From assembly GCF_025231485.1 (NCBI RefSeq), contig NZ_CP104003.1, forward strand, positions 3,162,001 to 3,226,000: 64,000 bases of DNA, in the 5' to 3' direction. This DNA comes from Salinirubellus salinus (GTDB lineage: Archaea > Halobacteriota > Halobacteria > Halobacteriales > Haloarculaceae). Below the pieces are notes generated by a model. The model had not been told where the DNA came from and searched no databases. It worked only from the letters and a program-made list of their open reading frames with translations. The position numbers were made by a program, and so were the translations under genes. Positions 24,801 to 34,312 of the stretch are shown piece after piece (the first letter of the stretch is position 1; each line of letters starts with the position of its first letter).

Positions 24801-26018
24801 ATGCCGTTCAACAACGACCCGATTCCGGTGACAATCCTCAGCGGAAGCCTCGGTGCTGGCAAGACGACGACGCTCAACCACATTCTCGGTAGTGAGCGAG
24901 AACTGAACGCCGCCGTCGTCGTCAACGACATGGGGGAGGTGAACGTTGACGCTGACCTCGTCGAACGCGAGTCGGAGCTCACCCAGAACGACGAGGAGAT
25001 CATCGAGCTGTCGAATGGCTGCATCTGCTGCCGTCTCCGTGGCGACATGCTCGACGAAGTGGGACGACTGGTCGAAGAGCGAGACTTCGAATACCTCCTC
25101 GTGGAATCGTCTGGAATCAGCGAACCGATTCCGGTCGCCCAGACGTTCGCCCGCGGATTCGAGGACGCCGAGTTCGACCCCACAGGCGTGTACGAACTCG
25201 ACACGATGGTCAGCGTCGTCGACGCACACAGCTTCTGGCAGGGTTTCGACTCCGGACAGGTGCTCACTGACGATGAAATGGAGCCGCAGGGCAATCGTGT
25301 CCCCGAGGAAGCCCTCATGGACCAGATCGAGTTCTGCGACGTCCTCCTGTTGAACAAGTGTGACCTCGTCCCGGACGACGAACTTGAGGAGATGGAGGCC
25401 GTCCTGAAGACGCTCCAACCGCGAGCGAAGATCATCCGGACCGAACACGGCGCCGTCGATCCCGAGGAGATCCTGAACACGGGTCGATTCGACTTCGACG
25501 CGGCGAGTCAGTCTGCTGGATGGAAGCGTGAACTCCAGCACGGACACCACCACGAGTCAGCCGCCGACGAACACGGGGTCACGTCCTTCGTCTTCGACGC
25601 CGACCGACCGTTCCATCCCGAGCGAATCGCTCGTCTCTTTACCGATCTTCCCGACGGCATCGTTCGCGCAAAGGGCTTTTTCTGGTCCGCCGGTCGCGAA
25701 GACATCGCGATGGGGCTTGACAAAGCAGGTCAGTCGGTCCGGGCCGGTCCGAAAGGGACGTGGATCGCCACGCTCCCGAAAGCCCAACAGGAGCGCTACT
25801 TCGCCGCTCGTCCCGGCATCAAAGAGGACTGGGACGACCAGTGGGGCGACCGCGGGACCCAACTCGTGTTCATCGGCCGCGAATTCGATCAGGAGACACT
25901 AATCGAACGACTGGAAGACTGTGTCCTCTCGGACGCAGAGATGGAGGAAGACTGGAGTGTGTACCCGGACCCGTTCGGTTTCGAGGACCAGCGCGAACTG
26001 GCGCTGGCCGACGACTGA
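24801..26018 (+). CDS. COG0523 (CobW/ZNG1) GTPase, putative metallochaperone 1
   Basis: G3E-family P-loop GTPase of 405 residues that uses GTP to deliver a metal (zinc, cobalt or iron-type, by paralogue) to target proteins. It has Walker A GSLGAGKTT (residues 15-23), the metal-binding CICC of NGCICC at residues 74-77, NKCD at about 190 and a C-terminal CobW_C domain (from about 265, TSFVFDADRPFHPERIARLF). Between the domains there is a short His patch HGHHHE. It starts an operon with cobW-2 (1-base overlap) and moaB, divergent from nikR-4. Confidence 0.93.
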   Translation: MPFNNDPIPVTILSGSLGAGKTTTLNHILGSERELNAAVVVNDMGEVNVDADLVERESELTQNDEEIIELSNGCICCRLRGDMLDEVGRLVEERDFEYLLVESSGISEPIPVAQTFARGFEDAEFDPTGVYELDTMVSVVDAHSFWQGFDSGQVLTDDEMEPQGNRVPEEALMDQIEFCDVLLLNKCDLVPDDELEEMEAVLKTLQPRAKIIRTEHGAVDPEEILNTGRFDFDAASQSAGWKRELQHGHHHESAADEHGVTSFVFDADRPFHPERIARLFTDLPDGIVRAKGFFWSAGREDIAMGLDKAGQSVRAGPKGTWIATLPKAQQERYFAARPGIKEDWDDQWGDRGTQLVFIGREFDQETLIERLEDCVLSDAEMEEDWSVYPDPFGFEDQRELALADD

Positions 26019-27328
26019 TGGCCGTCGACGACCAACCCCCGGTCACGATCCTCAGTGGTGGGCTCGGCGCCGGCAAGACGACCCTGCTCAACCACCTCCT
26101 CACCGTCGGCGGCGAACAGTACGACATCGCCGTTCTCGTCAACGACGTCGGCGAGGTGAACATCGACGCTGGCCTCATCGAAAGCGGCTCCAAGCTCTCG
26201 ATGGACGACGACGGGGTCACGGAGCTGTCGAACGGCTGTATCTGCTGTGGACTACAGAACGAACTCGATCGAGAGCTGAAACGTCTCGCGTTCGAAGCGG
26301 AGTTCGACTATCTGGTCATCGAGGCCTCGGGTATTAGCGATCCGGTCCCCATCGCACAGCGGTTCGTCTCACCCAAGCGTGCCTCCTTACTGTACGAGCT
26401 CGACACGACGGTCACCGTCGTCGATGCCAACCAGTTCCATCAGGCGTTCGTCCTTGAGGAACCTCTCAAATCGAGCGATGACGACACTCGACCACTGTCG
26501 GATCTACTCGCCGAGCAGGTCGAGTTCTGTAATATCGTCATCCTCAACAAGTGTGATCTCATCACTAACGAGGAGCGTGAGGCGGTCGAACGCGTCATCC
26601 GAACACTCCACCCCGGAGTAGACATCGTCCGGACGACCGAAAGCGCCGTCGACCCGGATCGAATCCTCGGAACGGGGCAATTCGACAAGGATGAGGCGAG
26701 TAACGCCGCCCGATGGAGACAAGTGCTCTCCGGCGACCACGGGGACAGCACGGATGCCGAGTTGCACGAGCATGACCATACCGAGGCAGAGACAGATCAC
26801 AACGACCACGAACACGAACATGGCGACGACCACGAACACGACCATCGTCACCCACCGGAGGAGTTCGGTGTCGACTCGTTCGTCTACGAGCGCCACCGGC
26901 CGTTCCATCCCGAACGCTTCAGCGAGTGGCTCCGCTCGTTCCCCGATTCCGTCGTCAGAGCCAAGGGCCACCTGTGGGTCGCTGGCCGCGAGCGCTACGC
27001 CCTCGACCTGAGCCAGGCGGGAACACAGACCCACGTCGGGGTCAACGGCCGGTGGGCGGTCACACTCCCCGAGTTCCAGCGCGAGTCCTACCGCGAATCG
27101 CGGTCGGACCTCCACTGGGACGAACAGTGGGGTGACCGCGAAGTGAAACTCGTCTTCATCGGGGCTGGGATGGACGAATCCAGTATCACCGACGGCCTTG
27201 ACGATTGCCTCGTCTCACAGACGGAGATGGAAGACGACTGGGAGGCGTTCGAGAATCCATTCCCAGGGACGATGGAGTGGTCGCAGCCCCCGATGGAACA
27301 GCGCTTCGTCGTGGGGGAACGACAGTGA
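26018..27328 (+). CDS. COG0523 (CobW/ZNG1) GTPase, putative metallochaperone 2, His-rich
   Basis: The second G3E GTPase of the operon, 436 residues, ATG overlapping the previous stop by one base. It has Walker A GGLGAGKTT, CICC at residues 74-77 and NKCD near 178. A long His/Asp/Glu linker at about residues 245-290 (HEHDHTEAETDHNDHEHEHG and on) lies before the CobW_C domain. Such His-rich stretches store or sense zinc or nickel in the family. Divergent enough from cobW-1 to suggest a different client or metal. Confidence 0.93.
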   Translation: MAVDDQPPVTILSGGLGAGKTTLLNHLLTVGGEQYDIAVLVNDVGEVNIDAGLIESGSKLSMDDDGVTELSNGCICCGLQNELDRELKRLAFEAEFDYLVIEASGISDPVPIAQRFVSPKRASLLYELDTTVTVVDANQFHQAFVLEEPLKSSDDDTRPLSDLLAEQVEFCNIVILNKCDLITNEEREAVERVIRTLHPGVDIVRTTESAVDPDRILGTGQFDKDEASNAARWRQVLSGDHGDSTDAELHEHDHTEAETDHNDHEHEHGDDHEHDHRHPPEEFGVDSFVYERHRPFHPERFSEWLRSFPDSVVRAKGHLWVAGRERYALDLSQAGTQTHVGVNGRWAVTLPEFQRESYRESRSDLHWDEQWGDREVKLVFIGAGMDESSITDGLDDCLVSQTEMEDDWEAFENPFPGTMEWSQPPMEQRFVVGERQ

Positions 27329-27897
27329 TCCGGAATCGTCGGGAACTCCCACCACGGGAGGACCGACGGACGACGGATTCCGACGGTCACGACTGTCTCG
27401 ATCCGCTGGGCGTGGCCATCGTAACCGTGTCCTCGTCCCGCGGGGATAGCGTCGAAAAGACGCCACCCGATCCCAGTGGTGACGCCGCTGCGAGTATCCT
27501 CATCGAAGCGGGTCACGTCGTCACGTCACGCCAGATGGTTCCGGACGACTACGTCCGGATCAAGACCACAGTGAGCGAGTGCCTGGATCGGCCGGACGTC
27601 GACCTCGTCGTCACCACGGGCGGGACGGGCGTCACCGTCGACGACGTTACTCCGGACGCGGTGAGCGAGCTCTTCGACCGCGAACTGCCGGGCTTCGGCG
27701 AGGCGTTCAGATGGCTCTCGTGGGAGGAGGTTGGGACGCGTATCGTTTCGACTCGTGCGACAGCGGGCATCGCCCGCGACGTACCGGTGTTCGTCCTACC
27801 GGGAAGTGTGAATGCCGTCAAGCTCGCCACGGCAGAGATTATCGTCGAAGAAGCCCCGCATCTCGCCGGACTCGCAACCCGACACAAGGTGGAGTAG
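27325..27897 (+). CDS. moaB: MoaB/MogA-like molybdopterin adenylyltransferase family protein
   Basis: Family members adenylylate molybdopterin before Mo or W insertion. The protein has 190 residues from a GTG at 27325 overlapping the cobW-2 stop. It contains LGVAIVTVSSSR, the substrate-binding TTGGTGVTVDDVTPDA, and ELPGFGEAFRWLSWEEVGT, the usual MoaB pattern. The N-terminal 30 residues are an extra hydrophilic stretch. Its translational coupling to two CobW genes is unusual; it may be a metal-conditional paralogue of the housekeeping MoaB (inference). Confidence 0.85.
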   Translation: MIRNRRELPPREDRRTTDSDGHDCLDPLGVAIVTVSSSRGDSVEKTPPDPSGDAAASILIEAGHVVTSRQMVPDDYVRIKTTVSECLDRPDVDLVVTTGGTGVTVDDVTPDAVSELFDRELPGFGEAFRWLSWEEVGTRIVSTRATAGIARDVPVFVLPGSVNAVKLATAEIIVEEAPHLAGLATRHKVE

Positions 27898-28230
<333 letters not shown>

Positions 28231-28326
28231 CAACGATTAGCAATTCCGGGGCCCACGTTAGTTACCCCGGCAACGGTTAGTAAGAATCTATCTCGCTTAG
28301 TCAAATGTTATTAAAACCATTGTAAA

Positions 28327-28368
28327 AAATCATAGCTCTTATTATCTAGTCTACTAGTGTTAGCAACA
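28327..28368 (+). promoter_or_regulatory. Promoter of the Znu-like operon
   Basis: AAATCATAGCTCTTATTA (28327-28344) and GTTAGCAACA (28359-28368), the latter one base before the ATG. The two elements and their spacing match the promoter at 13422-13463. TGTTAGCAACA is a near-palindrome centred on the probable transcription start. Confidence 0.6.
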
Positions 28369-28369
28369 G

Positions 28370-29968
28370 ATGTCTCGATACACCCGACGACGACTCGTCG
28401 CAACTGGACTCGGATTCACCACCATCGGCTCCCTCGCTGGCTGTCTCCCGAACGACGCCAGCTCCAATGATTCAGGTGGAGGCGGGCCGGAAGCCCAGTC
28501 TTCGTTCTTCGTATTCGGGGACTTGGCCAGCCAGGTTGCAGGCGACACCGCGACCGCAGAGACGCTCGTCCCGATTGGCCAACACGGCCACGGGTGGGAA
28601 CCAGGCTCCAAAATACAGGGAACGGTCCTCGAATCTGACCTCTTCCTCTACGGGATGGAGGGTTTCCAGCCGTGGGCTGACGACCTCGTGGCGAGTCTCC
28701 GTGACGACGACGCCGACGTCGACATCGTCGCTGCCGGTGCTGGTATCGACCTCATCGAAGGCGGACACGACCACGATCACGGTCACGAGGAAGGCCACGA
28801 CAGTGAAGGAGAACACGACCACGACGAACACGAGGAGGGAGACCACGAGGACCACAACGGCGAATCGGCTCCGTGGGAGTGGGCCGGTCTCTACCACCTC
28901 GAAGCTGGCACCTACACGTACACGTTCCACGAGGGTCCAGACCCCGAGATGCACCTCGCCGTCCTCGAGACCGAAGAGGGCGGTGACCACGGAATTCACC
29001 ACGTCGAGGAGACGGCAACGCACCTCTATGGCACCGACCACGACTCGCACACGGAGGTCGAGAACGACGGGGCGCTCACACCCTCCAGCGAGACGCTCTA
29101 TCACCTCCTGTTCGCGGATTCCGGCGAGACGACGTTTACCCTCGACATCGAAACGGAGGGCCACTACGTCTTCTTCGCCCAGCACGTTCCCGCGGAGTTC
29201 GACGCGACGCTCACCGACGGCAGTGGGTCGGCCATCGAACCCGAAGTGACCGAGACTGCCGGCGAACACGGACACGAGGGTGATGGCGAGCACGAAGGTG
29301 AACACGACCACGAGAGTGGGGACGACCACGAAGACGAGCACGACCACGAGAGTGGGGACGACCACGAAGACGAGCACGAGGGAGAAAGCGAACACGAAGG
29401 CGAGGAGGGACACAGCCACGACCACTCCGGCGGAACGGACCCGCACTTCTGGCTAGACCCGGAGCGAGCGAAGCAGGCGGTCGACAACATCCGGAGCGGG
29501 TTCGTCGATGTCGACAGCGACAATGCCAGTACCTACGCCGAGAACGCCGAGTCGTACCGTAATCGTCTGGACGAACTCGACGAGTCGTTCCAGTCCGCGC
29601 TGGAGAACGCCTCGAAAGACGTCGTGTTCGTCGCGGGCCACAACGCCTTCCAGTACCTCGGCCAGCGCTATGGCTTCGAAGTCCAGACGCTGACGGGACT
29701 GTCACCTGACGACCAGCCGACCCCGAAGGACATCGAGCGGGCCCAGGAGATAATTGCCGAGCACGACCTCCAGTACGTCTGTGCGGATCCGCTCGAATCC
29801 CAGACGGCGGCGAACCAGCTCGTCGAAGAAACCGACGCCACCGAAGTCCTGCCGCTGACGCCGATCCCCGGACAGACTCAGGAGTGGGCCGACGAGGACT
29901 GGGGCTACGTCGAGATCATGGAGAATATCAACCTCGAGACGCTGACGCAGGCCCTCGACGCAGCATGA
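28370..29968 (+). CDS. ZnuA-like metal-binding lipoprotein of an ABC importer, with inserted domain
   Basis: Captures zinc (or a similar divalent metal) outside the cell. It has 532 residues; typical ZnuA is about 310-350. A Tat signal (YTRRRLVATG) and lipobox Cys at about 25 lead into the N-terminal lobe (to about 125). Then come a first His/Glu-rich run, an extra beta-rich segment at about 165-300 (WEWAGLYHLEAGTYTYTFHE..., GHYVFFAQHVPAEFDA), a second His-rich run holding a 12-residue tandem repeat, then GTDPHFWLDPE and the C-terminal lobe (FVAGHNAFQYLGQRYG). The extra segment sits in the family's flexible metal loop. It heads a five- or six-gene operon. Confidence 0.9.
   Translation: MSRYTRRRLVATGLGFTTIGSLAGCLPNDASSNDSGGGGPEAQSSFFVFGDLASQVAGDTATAETLVPIGQHGHGWEPGSKIQGTVLESDLFLYGMEGFQPWADDLVASLRDDDADVDIVAAGAGIDLIEGGHDHDHGHEEGHDSEGEHDHDEHEEGDHEDHNGESAPWEWAGLYHLEAGTYTYTFHEGPDPEMHLAVLETEEGGDHGIHHVEETATHLYGTDHDSHTEVENDGALTPSSETLYHLLFADSGETTFTLDIETEGHYVFFAQHVPAEFDATLTDGSGSAIEPEVTETAGEHGHEGDGEHEGEHDHESGDDHEDEHDHESGDDHEDEHEGESEHEGEEGHSHDHSGGTDPHFWLDPERAKQAVDNIRSGFVDVDSDNASTYAENAESYRNRLDELDESFQSALENASKDVVFVAGHNAFQYLGQRYGFEVQTLTGLSPDDQPTPKDIERAQEIIAEHDLQYVCADPLESQTAANQLVEETDATEVLPLTPIPGQTQEWADEDWGYVEIMENINLETLTQALDAA
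29303..29374 (+). repeat. 36-bp tandem repeat, two copies, in the His-rich loop
   Basis: Two identical 36-base units (29303-29338 and 29339-29374) each encode HDHESGDDHEDE. A recent in-frame duplication that lengthens the metal-binding loop of the ZnuA-like protein. Confidence 0.85.
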
Positions 29969-30186
29969 GCGACACCACGTCTGGCGACACGGAACCGGAG
30001 TGGGACGGGAACGCCGAGCCCGGTCCGTCCGAGACCCCTCGCTCGAGGTTGATGGCACTGGTCGTCGGCCCAGCGGAGAGGCCCGTCTGTACGATTTTCC
30101 CGCCGGACGTGGCCGTTCCGTATCGGACGACGACCTGGATTACGGCGTACGGGAACTCGTTCGTCGACCTCGACGACTGCCGATGA
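29965..30186 (+). CDS. Small conserved haloarchaeal protein in the Znu-like operon
   Basis: A 73-residue soluble protein whose ATG overlaps the znuA-like stop (ATGA) and whose TGA overlaps the next ATG. The core VCTIFPPDVAVPYRTTTWIT, AYGNSFVDL resembles a small haloarchaeal domain family of unknown function (possibly DUF7511, from memory). Position implies co-translation with the importer; role unknown. Confidence 0.7.
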   Translation: MSDTTSGDTEPEWDGNAEPGPSETPRSRLMALVVGPAERPVCTIFPPDVAVPYRTTTWITAYGNSFVDLDDCR

Positions 30187-30956
30187 CGACAGCAACGACG
30201 GAGAGGGAACGGTCGGGGAACCCTCTCATCAGCGTCGAAGACGTCACGTTCGGCTACGGAGAGATTCCGGTTCTCGAGTCGGTGTCGATCGACGTCGAAC
30301 CCGGATCCTTCCTCGGACTGATCGGGCCGAACGGCAGCGGCAAGAGCACGCTGCTCGACCTGATGCTCGGTCTCCGACGGCCCGACAGTGGGACGGTTTC
30401 GCTGTTCGGCGACCCCGCCCACGAGTTCGACGCCGGTGAGCGGATTGGATACGTCGCACAGGACGCGACGAAGGCGGCGCGCGATATGCCGGTCACCGTT
30501 CGGGAGGTGGTCGAGATGGGGCGGTACCCGCGGCGGCTCTTCAGCCGATTCTCGACAGCGGACCGGCGAGCGGTCGAGGGGGCCCTGGAACAGGTCGGAA
30601 TCACAGACCTCGCGTCTCGGCGGGTCGGCCGACTGTCCGGTGGCCAACGCCAACGGGTCTTCATCGCCCGTGCGCTCGCCTCGGAGGCCGACCTGCTCGC
30701 ACTCGACGAACCGACGGTCGGTGTCGATGCCGAATCCAGAGAGGAGTTCTACAGCCTCCTGCACGATCTGAATGCGACTGGGCTGACCGTCATCCTCATC
30801 GAACACGACATCGGCGTCGTCACCACCTACGCGACGGACATCGCGTGTCTCAACCGCGAACTGTACTTCGACGGTGACCCGAGTACGTTCGTCGAAACGG
30901 ACGCCCTCACGCAAGCGTACGGGACCAATCAGCACGTCCTCCACCACGACCACTGA
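30183..30956 (+). CDS. ZnuC-like ABC transporter ATPase
   Basis: ATPase of the Znu-like metal importer, 257 residues. Walker A is GPNGSGKST (about 49-57), Q-loop region YVAQDATKAARDMPVTVREV (metal-transporter type), signature LSGGQRQR, Walker B LLALDEPTVGVD and switch His in LIEHD. The ATGA overlap with the preceding small gene and a 2-base gap to the permease show one operon. Confidence 0.92.
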   Translation: MTTATTERERSGNPLISVEDVTFGYGEIPVLESVSIDVEPGSFLGLIGPNGSGKSTLLDLMLGLRRPDSGTVSLFGDPAHEFDAGERIGYVAQDATKAARDMPVTVREVVEMGRYPRRLFSRFSTADRRAVEGALEQVGITDLASRRVGRLSGGQRQRVFIARALASEADLLALDEPTVGVDAESREEFYSLLHDLNATGLTVILIEHDIGVVTTYATDIACLNRELYFDGDPSTFVETDALTQAYGTNQHVLHHDH

Positions 30957-30958
30957 CC

Positions 30959-32014
30959 ATGATTCAATCCTCCTCTCTGGACGCCAGCGTGCTATTCGAC
31001 GAATCGATCGCCGTTCTATGGATTGGTGGCTTACTCCTCGATGGCATCGAGTGGTTCCTCGACCACGTCTTCGGTGCCGGAATGGACGTGTTGGCCGACC
31101 TGCTCGGCACGCCGATGCTCGGGTATCCCTACATGCAGCGAGCCTATCTCGCTGCGGTGTGTATCGCCGTCATCGGGCCAGTCGTCGGAACGTTCCTCGT
31201 CCATCGAGAGATGGCGATGATCGGCGACACCCTCGCACACACCGCCTTCGCCGGCGTCGCCGTCGGCCTGTTCCTCAATTCGGCCCTCTCGCTCACGCTG
31301 TCCCCGCTGCTCACCGCGTTCGTGGTCGCAGTCGTCACGGCACTACTCGTGGAGTTGCTCGTCGAACACGCCGGGGCGTACAGTGACACCTCGCTGGCGA
31401 TCGTCCTGACAGGAGGATTCGCCGTCGGCAGTATCCTCATCACGGCGACTGACGGCGGCATCGCGGTCGGCATCGACGCCTACCTCTTCGGCAGTCTGGC
31501 GACCGTCTCGACGGAGAACGTCGGGATTCTCGTGTTGATGAGCGTCATCGTCGGCAGCCTCGTCACGCTGGCGTATCGGCCACTCCTGTACGTCACGTTC
31601 GATGCGACGGCCGCTCGCGCGGCGCGGCTGAACGTTCACCTGTACAAACGCCTCATGGTCGTTCTCACGGCACTGGTCGTCGTCAGCGCGATGCAGATCA
31701 TGGGCGTCATCCTCGTCGCCGCGATGCTCGTCGTTCCGGTCGCCGCCGCGGCGAAGGTCGCCCAGAGTTTCAAGCAGTCCATCTTGCTGGCGATCTTCGC
31801 TGCCGAGTTCGCGGCGATAGCCGGTGTGACACTATCGTACGTCTACGGGATCGCGGCCGGTGGCTCGATCGTCGTCGCGGCGATTGCTGTGTACGCCGCC
31901 ACCTTCGGCTTCCAGGGGGTGGTGCAACGTCTCCTAACCGTTTGGCGACTCCGCAGCCGACGGCTCGGACAGACCCGAGAAGGACTCGAAGCCGACGGAG
32001 GCGAGCGAGAGTGA
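30959..32014 (+). CDS. ZnuB-like metal ABC transporter permease
   Basis: Membrane subunit of the importer, 351 residues, ABC-3 (ZnuB/MntB/TroC) family. After an amphipathic N-terminal extension of about 60 residues come eight or so membrane spans, with GTFLVHREMAMIGDTLAHTAFAG, SLATVSTENV and MQIMGVILVAAMLVVPVAAA as family landmarks. The N-terminal extension is longer than in bacterial ZnuB. Confidence 0.92.
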   Translation: MIQSSSLDASVLFDESIAVLWIGGLLLDGIEWFLDHVFGAGMDVLADLLGTPMLGYPYMQRAYLAAVCIAVIGPVVGTFLVHREMAMIGDTLAHTAFAGVAVGLFLNSALSLTLSPLLTAFVVAVVTALLVELLVEHAGAYSDTSLAIVLTGGFAVGSILITATDGGIAVGIDAYLFGSLATVSTENVGILVLMSVIVGSLVTLAYRPLLYVTFDATAARAARLNVHLYKRLMVVLTALVVVSAMQIMGVILVAAMLVVPVAAAAKVAQSFKQSILLAIFAAEFAAIAGVTLSYVYGIAAGGSIVVAAIAVYAATFGFQGVVQRLLTVWRLRSRRLGQTREGLEADGGERE

Positions 32015-32043
32015 CCGTCGATGGACTGGACACCAATCACACG

Positions 32044-33303
32044 ATGAGCGGGCCACAGTCCTACGAGTACGCGATTATCGGTGGCGGTATTCACGGAACC
32101 TGCCTGGCGAACTATCTCCTCGCCGAAGGTGGATGTACGCACCAGGACCTCTGTCTCGTCGAACCTCGAGAGCAGTTGCTCGCGTCGTTCGAGACGAAGG
32201 CTCGCCAGTGCGGAATGCAAACGCTTCGATCCACCTTCGTTCACCACATCGGCACAGAGCCGTTCTCGCTCGAATCGTTCGCGGAAGGTGCGAATCGAGA
32301 GGACGAACTCGTCTCGACGGAGAACTACCCGAACCGACCGACACTCGAACTCTTTCTCGATCACGCTCGAGACGTCATCGGCCGGCGTGATATCGACGAG
32401 TGTCACCGCCAGTCGAGGGCGACGGGAGTTACCGGGACTGGGGCAGGTGACCGACTCGAAGTCCAGACGGATGTCGGGTCGCTCGACGCTCGCCACGTCG
32501 TGCTGGCCATCGGACTCGGTGGCTCGCGAACGCTCCCCACGTGGGGGACGTCACTTCCCGATGACGCTCCGCTCGTTCACGTCTGGGACGACGAGTTCGA
32601 CCCGACGACAGCAGCGGAATTTTCGGGGCCGACGTTCGTCGTTGGGGGCGGTATCACCGCTGGGCAACTTGCCTGTCGCCTCTCGGAACACACTGACGTG
32701 ACACTCCTCTCGCGTCACGACATCGATATCGAACTGACCGAAGCCGACCCGTACTGGATCAACTGGCGACACATCGAACAGGAGATCCACACGCTCCCGC
32801 CGGGGTCGAAGGCCCGTCGTGACCAGATTCGGGCCGCCCGCAACGACGCGACGATCCCTCCGTACGTCGAGCGTCGACTGGACGAGGCCCGCGACTGTGG
32901 CGACCTCGATATCCAACGCGGCGAGATCGCGTCTGCATACGCGACAGACGAGGGATTACTGGTGCGGTTCGACGACGGTACGACCGCAACGAATGCGCAA
33001 GTCGTCCTCGCGACCGGACTGGATCCGGTCCCAGAGCACCCACTAGTTGGATCCGTCGCCGAGTCGTTGTCACTCGAACGCGGGGCCGGCGGCTTTCCGG
33101 TCCTCGACGACCGGACGCTCGCGTGGCGAGGGACCGATGGCACCGATTCTGCGGTGTACGTTTCGGGAGCGCTCGCAGAACTCAGTGTCGGTCCGTTTGC
33201 CCGGAACGTCGTCGGCGCTCGTCGAGTCGCAGAACGGCTCCTCGAATCACGAGCCCGGGCCGGTTCAAAGAGAGCGCTGTCGGCTCCCAGAGGAAAGTCC
33301 TAA
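32044..33303 (+). CDS. FAD/NAD(P)-binding oxidoreductase in the Znu-like operon
   Basis: A 419-residue flavoprotein with an N-terminal dinucleotide fold (YAIIGGGIHGTCLANYL) and a second GGGITAGQLACRL near residue 200. ATG-less second motif and VLATGLDP near 330 are typical of the group that includes N-hydroxylating monooxygenases (lysine/ornithine type) and related proteins. ATG 32044 was chosen; a GTG at 32011 overlapping the permease stop is possible. Its linkage to metal uptake could mean metallophore-like chemistry or redox control, but no partner synthase is present, so the substrate is unknown. Confidence 0.8.
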   Translation: MSGPQSYEYAIIGGGIHGTCLANYLLAEGGCTHQDLCLVEPREQLLASFETKARQCGMQTLRSTFVHHIGTEPFSLESFAEGANREDELVSTENYPNRPTLELFLDHARDVIGRRDIDECHRQSRATGVTGTGAGDRLEVQTDVGSLDARHVVLAIGLGGSRTLPTWGTSLPDDAPLVHVWDDEFDPTTAAEFSGPTFVVGGGITAGQLACRLSEHTDVTLLSRHDIDIELTEADPYWINWRHIEQEIHTLPPGSKARRDQIRAARNDATIPPYVERRLDEARDCGDLDIQRGEIASAYATDEGLLVRFDDGTTATNAQVVLATGLDPVPEHPLVGSVAESLSLERGAGGFPVLDDRTLAWRGTDGTDSAVYVSGALAELSVGPFARNVVGARRVAERLLESRARAGSKRALSAPRGKS

Positions 33304-33686
33304 TGCCTTCGAACGACCTCACGCTCGCCTTCTCGCTACAGGCACTCGAGAAGCTCACACGACCGGAACGAGCGTTCGACGACGCCGCAACGTGGAGCAG
33401 CTACATCGGAATCGTTTCCTCCGAATCGTCCTTCGTCGAACGACGGCGAGTACGTGAGGCGGGATACCAGCAGGACTTCTTATCGGGTCCGCGTTCGATC
33501 GAAGAGGCACTCTCGAGTATTCGAAGTCACTTTGAGACGGACCGGTATGTGTTCGTCGGGACGGACGAGACCGACGGGATCGCAGAGACAGTGCCTGAGT
33601 GGACCTTCCAATCAGTGACCGACGCTGCAACGGCTGCGGACTGGCAGCTTGGGACCACGCCGTCAACTAGCGACGACTGGCCTTAG
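33303..33686 (+). CDS. Small conserved protein A, paralogue of the one at 39260
   Basis: A 127-residue soluble protein: LTLAFSLQALEKLTRPERAF then an Asp/Ala-rich middle, QDFLSGPRSIEEALSSIRSH, FETDRYVFVGTDET. It resembles a haloarchaeal family of unknown function (DUF7124, from memory). Its ATG overlaps the stop of the FAD gene by one base (TAATG). A diverged second copy (39260-39670) ends the other FAD-containing operon, which suggests a shared task with these metal operons. Confidence 0.75.
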   Translation: MPSNDLTLAFSLQALEKLTRPERAFDDAATWSSYIGIVSSESSFVERRRVREAGYQQDFLSGPRSIEEALSSIRSHFETDRYVFVGTDETDGIAETVPEWTFQSVTDAATAADWQLGTTPSTSDDWP

Positions 33687-33746
33687 CGAGTCACTTCTGG
33701 GACCGAATGTCCGGTCCAAGTCATCCACGAGTAGCGGCCGGCAGCC

Positions 33747-34238
33747 TCAGAGAAACCGCCTGTCGGCCTGTTCTGATCGGATCGTCGATTCCGACGCATC
33801 AAGCCAGCCCGTCTGCACCTCGGACGGGATATCGAACTCGGGAACGAACGGTTTGATATCCAGCAATGGTGTCCCGTCGACGACGTCGAGACCGCTCACG
33901 GTCAGTTCCTGTTCGGTGACGGACTCGATTGCCACAACAGAGAGGCCGATCGAATTCGGACGTTGTGGCGCCCGTGTCGAGAAGACTCCTCGTCGTTCGT
34001 CATCGAGAAACGGTTCGACCCGCAGAGGAGCGTCATCGCTAGATGCGTGAAAATGGTACAATAGAATACAGTGCGAGAACTCGGCAAGATCCGCTAATCC
34101 ATCCGCATACGACGCCTTGATCTCGACAGTTCCTGTGACTGAATCCGCTCCGATCGGTTGAATCGGCATTCCTTCTGGTGATTCGAACGGCGTCCGAACC
34201 ACCCCAATCGATTCGTAGTTGAACGTGTCTTCGGGCAC
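33747..34238 (-). CDS. TrmO/TsaA-like tRNA methyltransferase family protein
   Basis: TrmO-type proteins (YaeB/VirR family) use S-adenosylmethionine to N6-methylate t6A37 in some tRNAs. The frame gives 163 residues from a GTG at 34238 (start uncertain; another GTG at 34259). Landmarks are the N-terminal YESIGVVRTPF, LADLAEFSHCILLYHFH, and the diagnostic FSTRAPQRPNSIGLSVV and LLDIKPFVPEFD. It is complete but shorter at the C terminus than bacterial TrmO. Its link to metal genes is unclear. Confidence 0.82.
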   Translation of the reverse strand: MPEDTFNYESIGVVRTPFESPEGMPIQPIGADSVTGTVEIKASYADGLADLAEFSHCILLYHFHASSDDAPLRVEPFLDDERRGVFSTRAPQRPNSIGLSVVAIESVTEQELTVSGLDVVDGTPLLDIKPFVPEFDIPSEVQTGWLDASESTIRSEQADRRFL

Positions 34239-34312
34239 GTTCGTGGCTTCGTCTCGCACCGAAAAATCAGTATCGTGGCCGAGACAGATCTGTTCCGTGG
34301 CGTAGTGATTGC

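Noticed and set aside
29307-29450. Antisense open frames rich in Val and Phe opposite the His-rich loop
   Set aside because: Direct consequence of GAC/CAC codon runs on the coding strand.
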